In this document: one piece after another, positions 1-5,404 of the stretch | How the letters are laid out: each line of letters begins with the position of its first letter | Numbering within the stretch: the stretch's first letter is position 1 | Assembly (NCBI GenBank): GCA_030636545.1 | Contig: DAOVWR010000058.1 | Location: 1-7,201, forward strand | Direction of reading: 5' to 3' | DNA length: 7,201 nt | Source of the DNA: Mycoplasmatota bacterium | GTDB lineage: Bacteria; Bacillota_I; Bacilli_A; Izemoplasmatales; Izemoplasmataceae | Translations under genes and position numbers: made by a program | Notes under the pieces: model-generated | Database searches by the model: none | Seen by the model: only the letters and a program-made list of their open reading frames with translations | What the model was told of the DNA's origin: nothing

Positions 1-38
1 CGTTATGTTAAAATGGTTCTATATAAGGAGGAGAAAAT

Positions 39-1280
39 ATGGAAACTTTTATTTTTGTATTAATAATTACATTAATTATCGCATCATTTTTATTTGATAC
101 TTGGTTATCAATATTGAACTATAAACACCGTAAGGCAGACATTCCTGAGGTTGTTTCTGATATCTATGATAAGAAGGAATATAATACTTGGTTGAGTTAT
201 ACTATGGAAAACTACCGCTTCGGATTAGTTTCTTCATTTGTTGGGTTATTTATTATGCTTATCTATTTATTTGTTGGAGCTTTCCCATATTTTGAATCAA
301 TTTCCTTAAATCTTTCAGGAAATATTCATATTCAAATATTAATTTTTCTTGGGATTTATCATTTTATAAACTTTTTTATTCAGTTGTTCTTTTCGTATTA
401 TAGTCATTTCTCAATTGAAGAGAGATATGGATTTAATAAAACAACAATGAAAACATTTGTTGTTGATAAGATTAAGAATATTATCTTAACAATTATCTTT
501 GGTGGCGGACTTATTTATTTGCTCAGTACTTTGTATTATGAAGTAGGTAGTATGTTCTATTTATTTGCTTGGCTTAGTATAGTTTCAATATTGCTATTCG
601 TTAATTTATTTTATGTAAAACTTATTGTTCCTATTTTTAATAAATTACGACCACTTGAAGATGGAGAACTAAAAGAAGGTATTCAAAACTTTGCAAAAAA
701 AGTTGGATATGAAGTTAATAAAGTAAGTGTTATTGATGCGTCTAAAAGATCTACTAAATTAAACGCATACTTTAGCGGATTTGGCAAAATGAAGCAAGTA
801 GTATTATATGACACTTTAATAGAAAAAATGTCTACTGATGAAATTGTGGCTGTTTTAGCACATGAAATCGGACACAGTAAGCATAAACATATTCTATCAG
901 GGCTATTTCAGACAATTGTTATTATCTCAATTTATCTAGGTGTCTTATTGTTTACTCTTAATTCACCAGAAATTAGTATGGCATTTGGATTCTCTGGTAG
1001 TCATTTCGGATTTGGAATAATAATATTTTCAGTATTGTTATCACCAATTTCTATATTAATTGGACTTATTACATCAGGTTTATCTCGTAAGCATGAGTAT
1101 CAGGCTGATGAGTTTGCTCGTAAACATGGCTATGGAACTGGTCTTGAAAATGCTTTGAGAGTTTTAACAAAAGAAAATTTCTCAAACCTTACTCCTCATC
1201 CATTATATGTAAAGTTAACTTATTCTCATCCACCTGTAGCTGATAGAATAACTGCGATTAGAAAGAATGCTGAACAATAA
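39..1280 (+). CDS. M48 family (Ste24/CaaX protease 1-like) membrane zinc metalloprotease
   Basis: This is an integral membrane zinc endopeptidase of the Ste24 branch of family M48. The zinc site is HEIGH at residues 275-279 (H275 and H279 as ligands, E276 as catalytic base), with the third ligand E353 in HEYQAD (352-357). Other Ste24 marks are EERYGFN (127-133), the substrate-strand motif KLNAYFSG (240-247) and the C-terminal SHPPVADRI (396-404). About seven hydrophobic segments are visible (near 4-26, 63-85, 98-121, 147-167, 172-200, 287-308 and 325-347), the number expected for Ste24, and 413 aa is a usual length. The start is set by AAGGAGGAG at 25-33, six bases before the ATG. Eukaryotic homologues cleave prenylated CaaX proteins; bacteria lack that substrate, so a role in membrane-protein turnover is an inference. 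The stop overlaps the next start by one base. Family assignment is secure; the substrate is unknown. Confidence 0.95.
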   Translation: METFIFVLIITLIIASFLFDTWLSILNYKHRKADIPEVVSDIYDKKEYNTWLSYTMENYRFGLVSSFVGLFIMLIYLFVGAFPYFESISLNLSGNIHIQILIFLGIYHFINFFIQLFFSYYSHFSIEERYGFNKTTMKTFVVDKIKNIILTIIFGGGLIYLLSTLYYEVGSMFYLFAWLSIVSILLFVNLFYVKLIVPIFNKLRPLEDGELKEGIQNFAKKVGYEVNKVSVIDASKRSTKLNAYFSGFGKMKQVVLYDTLIEKMSTDEIVAVLAHEIGHSKHKHILSGLFQTIVIISIYLGVLLFTLNSPEISMAFGFSGSHFGFGIIIFSVLLSPISILIGLITSGLSRKHEYQADEFARKHGYGTGLENALRVLTKENFSNLTPHPLYVKLTYSHPPVADRITAIRKNAEQ

Positions 1281-2020
1281 TGATAAAACAATCATTTATT
1301 TTATCTTTTAAAGTAATAGCTATTATCATAGCCTATTATGTCTTAAGCCTTTATATACCCGGAAACTATATTCTTATCGGAGTATTAGTTGTTTCATTAC
1401 CGATAATAGTTTTTAGAATAAGGACTAAAGGAACTTATGAATATTATTTAGAGTCTTTATGTGATCCAGCTGGTTATTTAAATATTGTTAAAAAAAAGTA
1501 TGCTAAAAAGGATGAAACAGTAATTCAACTGTATTCGGCTCATGCATTTGTATATATGGGAGAATACGAAAAAGCTAGATTAGCGATTGATAAAGTTGAT
1601 CGATTAAATGTTATGGAATATCCAAAACTTATCCTTATATATTATATAGTTTTATTAAAACTTGCTTATAATGATCAAGATTTGGATGAATACAAGATTA
1701 TTCTATCGGAATTAAAATTAAAAGAGTTTGGGAAAAGTGATGACATTCATCTTAAAGCATTTGATGTTCCTTTATATTTGCTTGAGAAAAGATATGAAGA
1801 CGTCATTGAATTACTAATAGAATTGATTCCTGTTCAAAAAAAACGCTACTTAGTAATGGAACTTGAGTACTATTTGGCTCTTGCATATCTAGAAGTAGGA
1901 AGGAAACTTGATGCAATAGCTGTATTAGAGTTTGTAAGTAATAAAAGATTCCATCTAATTTATAATGAATTAGGGAGACAATTATTAAATGAAATAAAAG
2001 AACCAGAAGAAAATAAATAA
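1280..2020 (+). CDS. Membrane-anchored TPR-like protein, function unknown
   Basis: This 246-aa protein has two predicted N-terminal membrane helices (about 7-25 and 29-47), followed by a mostly helical soluble part. Two stretches look like tetratricopeptide helix pairs: about 82-107 (contains AHAFVYMGEYEKARLAI) and about 197-221 (contains LALAYLEVGRKLDAIAVL). The region between them is also helical and could hold degenerate repeats. The start codon shares one base with the stop of the upstream protease gene (TAATG), and no separate strong ribosome binding site is apparent, so translation is probably coupled. TPR-like domains usually bind proteins, so this could be a partner or adaptor for the M48 protease in the membrane; that is inferred only from linkage. 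I do not recognise a named family. A terminator follows directly. Confidence 0.85.
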   Translation: MIKQSFILSFKVIAIIIAYYVLSLYIPGNYILIGVLVVSLPIIVFRIRTKGTYEYYLESLCDPAGYLNIVKKKYAKKDETVIQLYSAHAFVYMGEYEKARLAIDKVDRLNVMEYPKLILIYYIVLLKLAYNDQDLDEYKIILSELKLKEFGKSDDIHLKAFDVPLYLLEKRYEDVIELLIELIPVQKKRYLVMELEYYLALAYLEVGRKLDAIAVLEFVSNKRFHLIYNELGRQLLNEIKEPEENK

Positions 2021-2024
2021 ACTT

Positions 2025-2070
2025 AAATATCAATTTTGTTAATATTATTAACGACAAAATTGATATTTTT
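2025..2070 (+). terminator. Rho-independent-like terminator after the protease/TPR operon
   Basis: A perfect 15-bp inverted repeat (2025-2039 against 2054-2068, arms AAATATCAATTTTGT and its complement) encloses 14 bases and runs into a T-rich tail. The stem is very AT-rich, so it is weaker than a GC-rich terminator, but its length and its place five bases after a stop codon support the call. The apical region contains its own palindrome, GTTAATATTATTAAC at 2038-2052, which could form an alternative hairpin. Confidence 0.75.
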
Positions 2071-2111
2071 AATTTAATTATTAATTATTTTAATATTTTT
2101 TAATAAAATGC

Positions 2112-2140
2112 TTGACAAAGTTATAAAAGTTTAATATTAT
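2112..2140 (+). promoter_or_regulatory. Sigma-A-type promoter of the DUF2089/SHOCT-like cassette
   Basis: TTGACA at 2112-2117 is a perfect -35 box. It is followed by a 17-base spacer and TATTAT at 2135-2140, one mismatch from the -10 consensus. The roughly 40 bases upstream are runs of A and T, suiting an UP element. Transcription would start near 2147, giving a leader of about 60 bases before the GTG at 2207. This is the clearest promoter in the window. Confidence 0.85.
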
Positions 2141-2153
2141 TAAGGTGCGAGTT

Positions 2154-2186
2154 AACAAAATTAATAAATGCATAAACAAAATTAAT
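2154..2186 (+). repeat. Two direct copies of AACAAAATTAAT, 21 bp apart; possible operator
   Basis: AACAAAATTAAT occurs at 2154-2165 and again at 2175-2186, a 21-bp step that equals two turns of B-DNA. Both copies lie just downstream of the predicted transcription start, where a bound protein could block elongation or escape. The cassette encodes an HTH protein (2571-2930), so autoregulation is plausible. The motif is AT-rich in an AT-rich leader, so chance is a real alternative. Confidence 0.5.
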
Positions 2187-2206
2187 TAAATAGGTGGTGA
2201 ATTAGT

Positions 2207-2557
2207 GTGAATCAAAAAACAGTACTTCAGAAAATTGCGAAAAATGAACTAACAGCATATGAAGCTTATAATGAACTGTATCCAGAGAAGAAAACTAAAA
2301 TAGGTAAAAGAGCATTCTTTATTAAGATGAGAGTAAAAATACCTGAAGAAGGAAGAGGATTAAATACTTTCTTAAGAATTTTATTCGCAATTCCAATTCC
2401 AATTATGTTTGCTAGAATGGGAATTAGACTAGGACAAAGATTTATTAAATCAGATGAAGTTGACTTTAAAGAAATATCAAGACTACTTAAATATTCAAAA
2501 AATACACAAATATCTGTTGAATCAAGTGATGCACTTGTCGACATTAAGATAATGTAG
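2207..2557 (+). CDS. SHOCT-like domain protein with hydrophobic segment, first paralogue of the cassette
   Basis: This 116-aa protein starts at GTG, set by AGGTGGTGA at 2192-2200. Residues 5-26 (LQKIAKNELTAYEAYNELYP within them) form a short helical hairpin of the SHOCT-like/YvlB N-terminal type, also found at the end of the DUF2089 protein and the start of the 124-aa protein downstream. The rest matches that 124-aa protein in layout: a basic strand (FFIKMRVKIP, 37-46), a middle segment, an acidic helix (83-95) and a final strand ISVESSDALVDIKIM (102-116). The middle, about 55-74, is unusually hydrophobic (FLRILFAIPIPIMFARM), unlike the soluble counterpart in the paralogue, and could touch or enter the membrane despite two arginines. 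Function is unknown. The downstream DUF2089 gene begins 14 bases after its stop, so the two are co-transcribed. Confidence 0.8.
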   Translation: MNQKTVLQKIAKNELTAYEAYNELYPEKKTKIGKRAFFIKMRVKIPEEGRGLNTFLRILFAIPIPIMFARMGIRLGQRFIKSDEVDFKEISRLLKYSKNTQISVESSDALVDIKIM

Positions 2558-2570
2558 GAGGAAAGAGAAT

Positions 2571-2930
2571 ATGATAAAAAGTGTAATTGGCGCATGCCCA
2601 ATATGTGAAAGTGATTTAATTGTAACAAAACTTAAGTGTACAAATTGTAATACAGAGATCAGTGGAGCTTTCCAACTCTCGAAGTTTAATTACTTATCAA
2701 AAGAACATCTATACTTTATTGAAGTATTTATAAAAAATAGAGGGAACATTAAACAAGTTGAAAAAGAATTAGGTATTTCATATCCAACAGTTAAAAGAAA
2801 CATGGATGATGTGATCGAAAGTCTAGGATACAAAGTATCAGATGATGAAAAGATCAAAAAAGATGAAATATTTAAGAAGTTAGAAGCTGGCGAAATTACT
2901 GCGTTAGAAGCTGCTAAGCTAATGAAATAG
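2571..2930 (+). CDS. DUF2089 zinc-ribbon/helix-turn-helix protein
   Basis: This 119-aa protein has three parts. The N-terminus holds a zinc ribbon with two CxxC pairs (C9, C12, C23, C26). The middle has the DUF2089 signature around LSKEHLYFIEVFIKNRGNIK (42-61), then a helix-turn-helix, QVEKELGISYPTVKRNMDDV (62-81). The C-terminus, DEIFKKLEAGEITALEAAKL (98-117), is the SHOCT-like helical hairpin shared with the two flanking proteins. AGGAGG at 2556-2561 sets the start and overlaps the stop of the upstream gene. DUF2089 proteins are uncharacterised as far as I know; DNA binding is inferred from the HTH. The same interaction-type module in its neighbours suggests that they may bind it and change its activity, as in a regulator with antagonist partners. 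Family call is secure, role inferred. Confidence 0.88.
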   Translation: MIKSVIGACPICESDLIVTKLKCTNCNTEISGAFQLSKFNYLSKEHLYFIEVFIKNRGNIKQVEKELGISYPTVKRNMDDVIESLGYKVSDDEKIKKDEIFKKLEAGEITALEAAKLMK

Positions 2931-2941
2931 GAGGTAATATT

Positions 2942-3055
2942 ATGTACGGTATCGAAGTATATTTTAATAATGTTTGTTGTAGGATGAGTGAAAGAAAGAT
3001 GCTTATTGAAGAATTAGACAACAAAAGAAGATATAGAAAAAATAAATTACAATAA
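2942..3055 (+). CDS. Small 37-aa basic protein, unrecognised
   Basis: An ATG at 2942 opens a 37-codon frame ending in TAA. It is preceded, at six-base spacing, by AGGAGGT (2929-2935), one of the best ribosome binding sites in the window. The frame fills the gap between the DUF2089 gene (stop 11 bases upstream) and the next gene (start 14 bases downstream), as expected for an operon member. The product begins MYGIEVYFNNVCCRMSERKM and ends in a lysine/arginine-rich helix-prone tail (about 17-37). It has two adjacent cysteines (12, 13), no signal peptide and no membrane segment. An internal ATG at 2984 is possible but lacks such a site. I do not recognise a family. The strong site and the operon position are the support; conservation is untested. 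Confidence 0.65.
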   Translation: MYGIEVYFNNVCCRMSERKMLIEELDNKRRYRKNKLQ

Positions 3056-3069
3056 GAAAGGTTGATAAT

Positions 3070-3444
3070 ATGAGTGATGACAGATTAAGAATTTTAGAAA
3101 TGATTGAAAAGAAAACAATAACAGCGGCAGAAGGAGCAGACTTGCTCAAAGCTTTAGATAAAAGCGACAGTGATACTTCAGTAACTAAAAAAGAAAGAAA
3201 CAGTTTCAAAATGTTTAAAATTAGAGTTCTCTCAGCAGACGGAGATAAAGTTAATGTACAAATTCCATTAGAATTTGCTAAAGTAGCTTTAAAAAGTGGA
3301 AAAGGTTTCATGAAAATTGATCAAATTGATGATATGAATTTAGATTTAGATTTAATTCTTGATATGATTGATAAAGGATCACTAGGTAAAATTGTAGATA
3401 TTGAATCTGCAGATGGTGACATAGTAGAAATTATTATTGAATAG
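3070..3444 (+). CDS. SHOCT-like domain protein, second paralogue of the cassette
   Basis: This 124-aa, acidic, apparently cytoplasmic protein opens with the SHOCT-like/YvlB-type helical hairpin (LRILEMIEKKTITAAEGADL, 6-25; continuing to about 30). After a polar linker (31-45) comes a strand-rich domain: FKMFKIRVLSADGDKVNVQI (46-65), then PLEFAKVALKSGKGFMKI (66-83), a helix (91-101) and a closing strand GKIVDIESADGDIVEIIIE (106-124). The order and endings match the 116-aa protein at 2207-2557, so the two look like diverged duplicates flanking the DUF2089 gene. AAAGG at 3057-3061 lies eight bases before the ATG. The N-terminal module resembles that of YvlB/LiaX-type cell-envelope stress proteins, but the large C-terminal part of those is missing, so the shared role is unproven. 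It is the last gene before a strong terminator. Confidence 0.83.
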   Translation: MSDDRLRILEMIEKKTITAAEGADLLKALDKSDSDTSVTKKERNSFKMFKIRVLSADGDKVNVQIPLEFAKVALKSGKGFMKIDQIDDMNLDLDLILDMIDKGSLGKIVDIESADGDIVEIIIE

Positions 3445-3457
3445 AATCTCTCCTCTT

Positions 3458-3480
3458 AGGACCTTTTGGTCCTTTTTTTT
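3458..3480 (+). terminator. Intrinsic terminator of the DUF2089/SHOCT-like cassette
   Basis: AGGACC (3458-3463), a TTTT loop and GGTCCT (3468-3473) form a 6-bp GC-rich stem, followed by an unbroken run of eight T (3473-3480). It lies 14 bases after the stop of the last cassette gene. This is a textbook Rho-independent terminator and closes the cassette. Confidence 0.92.
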
Positions 3481-3513
3481 ACGTCTAAAGCAATATAAAA
3501 GTATCCAGGGGTT

Positions 3514-3544
3514 TTGTCATTAAATCGTAATAATGTGGTATAAT
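3514..3544 (+). promoter_or_regulatory. Extended -10 promoter of the rlmD/yjbQ/ROK-like operon
   Basis: TATAAT at 3539-3544 is a perfect -10 box and is preceded by TG one base away (TGGTATAAT), an extended -10. A possible -35, TTGTCA at 3514-3519, is 19 bases upstream, longer than ideal, which the extended -10 may compensate for. Transcription would begin near 3551, leaving a leader of about 45 bases with a ribosome binding site at 3582-3590. Confidence 0.78.
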
Positions 3545-3595
3545 AGTAATAGCGGTGATATTTTTTTATAATCACTAAGGCAAGAAGGTGTAAAG

Positions 3596-4948
3596 ATGAT
3601 CGAGAAGAATGAGTTTTATGATGTTGAGTTTATTGATATGACTCATGATGGAATGGGAGTATGTAAGATTGAGGGATTCCCTGTTTTTGTATCTAACGCT
3701 TTAAAGGGTGAAAAAGCTAAAATAAAAATAATTAAAGTTAATAAAAGCTTTGGGTTTGCCAGATTAGTTGAAATTCAAAGTGAATCACCTTTTAGAAAAG
3801 AACCTATTTGCGACCATTTTTATGAGTGTGGTGGCTGTAATCTTATGCATATGAATTATCAAATGCAGCTAGATTTTAAGAAATATCGTACAAAAGAAAC
3901 CTTAAAGAAATTAGGGAAAATTGAAACACACGTTCATGAAACAGTGGGTATGATAAATCCGTATTACTACCGTAACAAGTCAGTAATACCTTTTGGTGAG
4001 ATTAATGGGAAAATGGTTTCAGGATTATTTAAAAGTAGATCTCATGAGATTATCGATATGAAAAAATGTTATATTATTCCTAAAATTACAACTGATATTG
4101 TTAAGTACTTAAAAAATGTTTTTGTTGAATTAAACATTCCGGCATATAACGAATTACTTAGAACAGGTGTAGTTAGACATATTATAGTAAGAAATTCTTA
4201 TAAATTTGATGATATCTCAGTGACAATAGTTACATTTACTAATAAATTACCTAAAAAAGAGATAATCATTAAGAAATTATCTTCAAGATTTAAACGAGTA
4301 ATTTCAATTGTTCATAATTATAATCCAGATAACACTAACGTTGTATTTGGTAGGAAATCAAGAATTCTATTTGGAGAAGATTTTATTAAAGATGAGATTA
4401 ATGGTGTTAAGTTTAACATTTCTCATAGATCTTTCTATCAAATTAATCCAGTTCAAACGGAAGAACTTTATAAGAAAGCCATTGAATATGCCGCAGTAAC
4501 AAGTGATGATGTTGTAATAGATTCGTATTGTGGTATTGGCACAATAGGTCTAAGTGTAGCTCCTTATGCAAAGACAGTTTTAGGAGTAGATATTGTAAAA
4601 CAATCAATTGACGATGCTAATTCTAATGCTAGTAATAATGGTATTAAGAATGTTAAGTTTGTTGTTGGGAAAGCAGAAACAGTTATTAAATCATGGAAAA
4701 ACTATGATGTTGATGTTTTATTTGTAGATCCACCTAGAAAAGGATGCGACAAAGTATTCTTAGAAACAATTGCTGAAATGGAAATTCCAACAATTGTTTA
4801 TATTTCATGTAATGTTTCTACTTTAGCTAGAGATTTAAACTACTTACAAGCTCATAACTATGAAGTTGTAGAAGTTACTCCATTCGACATGTTCCCACAA
4901 ACCAGTCATATTGAAACAGTTACAAAGTTAAAGTATAATAAATATTAA
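3596..4948 (+). CDS. rlmD: 23S rRNA (uracil-5-)-methyltransferase, RlmD/RlmCD family
   Basis: The enzyme transfers a methyl group from S-adenosylmethionine to C5 of uridine in 23S rRNA. Residues 1-62 are a TRAM RNA-binding domain. The [4Fe-4S] ligands are C72, C78, C81 and C158 (the CX5CX2C cluster, then KKC). The Rossmann methyltransferase domain has DSYCGIGTIGL (309-319) for cofactor binding, DPPRKG (378-383), the nucleophile C405 in YISCN, and the base E440 in SHIETV. Its 450 aa is full length. AAGAAGGTG at 3582-3590 sets the start. In Bacillus subtilis the single enzyme RlmCD (YefA) makes both m5U747 and m5U1939; which of these this copy makes cannot be read here, especially because a second family member begins at 6465. 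A tRNA m5U54 role (TrmA-like) is less likely, since Gram-positives mostly use TrmFO. It is the first gene of an operon. Confidence 0.93.
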   Translation: MIEKNEFYDVEFIDMTHDGMGVCKIEGFPVFVSNALKGEKAKIKIIKVNKSFGFARLVEIQSESPFRKEPICDHFYECGGCNLMHMNYQMQLDFKKYRTKETLKKLGKIETHVHETVGMINPYYYRNKSVIPFGEINGKMVSGLFKSRSHEIIDMKKCYIIPKITTDIVKYLKNVFVELNIPAYNELLRTGVVRHIIVRNSYKFDDISVTIVTFTNKLPKKEIIIKKLSSRFKRVISIVHNYNPDNTNVVFGRKSRILFGEDFIKDEINGVKFNISHRSFYQINPVQTEELYKKAIEYAAVTSDDVVIDSYCGIGTIGLSVAPYAKTVLGVDIVKQSIDDANSNASNNGIKNVKFVVGKAETVIKSWKNYDVDVLFVDPPRKGCDKVFLETIAEMEIPTIVYISCNVSTLARDLNYLQAHNYEVVEVTPFDMFPQTSHIETVTKLKYNKY

Positions 4949-4966
4949 TTTTTTTGGAGGGCATAT

Positions 4967-5383
4967 ATGAAATCCTATCGAAAAGAATTATGGTTTAATA
5001 CAACAAAGAGGCGAGAACTAATAAATATTACTAGAGAAGTAGATAGATGTTTATTAGAAAGTGGAATAAAAGAAGGGTTATTACTATGTAACGCTATGCA
5101 TATCACGTCAAGCATCTTTATAAATGATGATGAAGCAGGTCTTCATCGAGATTTTGAACGTTTCTTAGAAAAATTAGCTCCCGAAAAGCCATATAATCAA
5201 TACGATCATAATGGCTATGAAGATAACGCCGATGCTCATATAAAAAGAACCATTATGGGCCGTGAAGTGGTTGTCGCAATTACTAATGGATCACTCGATT
5301 TTGGTCCTTGGGAACAAATATTCTATGGAGAATTTGATGGAAAAAGAAGAAAAAGAGTTTTAGTTAAAATAATTGGTGAATAG
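4967..5383 (+). CDS. yjbQ: YjbQ/UPF0047 family protein
   Basis: This 138-aa protein is full length for the YjbQ (UPF0047) family, compact beta-rich proteins that form trimers. Conserved residues are present: H45 in MHITSS (the usual HTT/HTS position), D62 in HRDFERFL, H81, H91 in DAHIK, N107-G108 in ITNGSLDFGPW (105-115), E122 and the basic C-terminal strand KRRKRVLVKIIGE. The histidines cluster in family structures as a putative metal or phosphate site. E. coli YjbQ has weak thiamine-phosphate synthase activity, but no thiamine gene lies nearby, so that role should not be assumed. GGAGGG at 4956-4961 gives a clear start, 18 bases after the rlmD stop, so it is co-transcribed with rlmD. Family identity is secure; the biochemical role is not. 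Confidence 0.93.
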   Translation: MKSYRKELWFNTTKRRELINITREVDRCLLESGIKEGLLLCNAMHITSSIFINDDEAGLHRDFERFLEKLAPEKPYNQYDHNGYEDNADAHIKRTIMGREVVVAITNGSLDFGPWEQIFYGEFDGKRRKRVLVKIIGE

Positions 5384-5404
5384 ATTTAGGTTAGAGGTGA
5401 CAAT

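Noticed and set aside
39..1280. Processing of prenylated CaaX proteins by the M48 protease
   Set aside because: Bacteria of this kind lack protein prenylation; the family name reflects homology only.
1803..2057. Open frame on the minus strand over the end of the TPR-like gene
   Set aside because: It lies antisense to a well supported gene, runs through the terminator hairpin, has no ribosome binding site and gives a low-complexity hydrophobic product.
2168..2185. Five-codon reading frame (MHKQN) in the cassette leader, a possible leader peptide
   Set aside because: It has no ribosome binding site and no regulatory codon run, and it overlaps the direct repeats by chance.
2266..2628. Open frame on the minus strand across the first SHOCT-like gene and the DUF2089 start
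   Set aside because: It is antisense to two genes with clear motifs and strong ribosome binding sites; the frame is open by composition only.
3003..3311. Open frame on the minus strand over the second SHOCT-like gene
   Set aside because: It is antisense to a homologous, well started gene and shows no recognisable motif.
3555..3575. Hairpin GTGAT/ATCAC in the rlmD leader, a possible riboswitch or attenuator
   Set aside because: It has only five or six pairs around an 11-base loop and resembles no riboswitch class; too weak to call.
4308..4499. 63-codon frame on the plus strand inside rlmD
   Set aside because: It is out of frame within a gene with full catalytic motifs.
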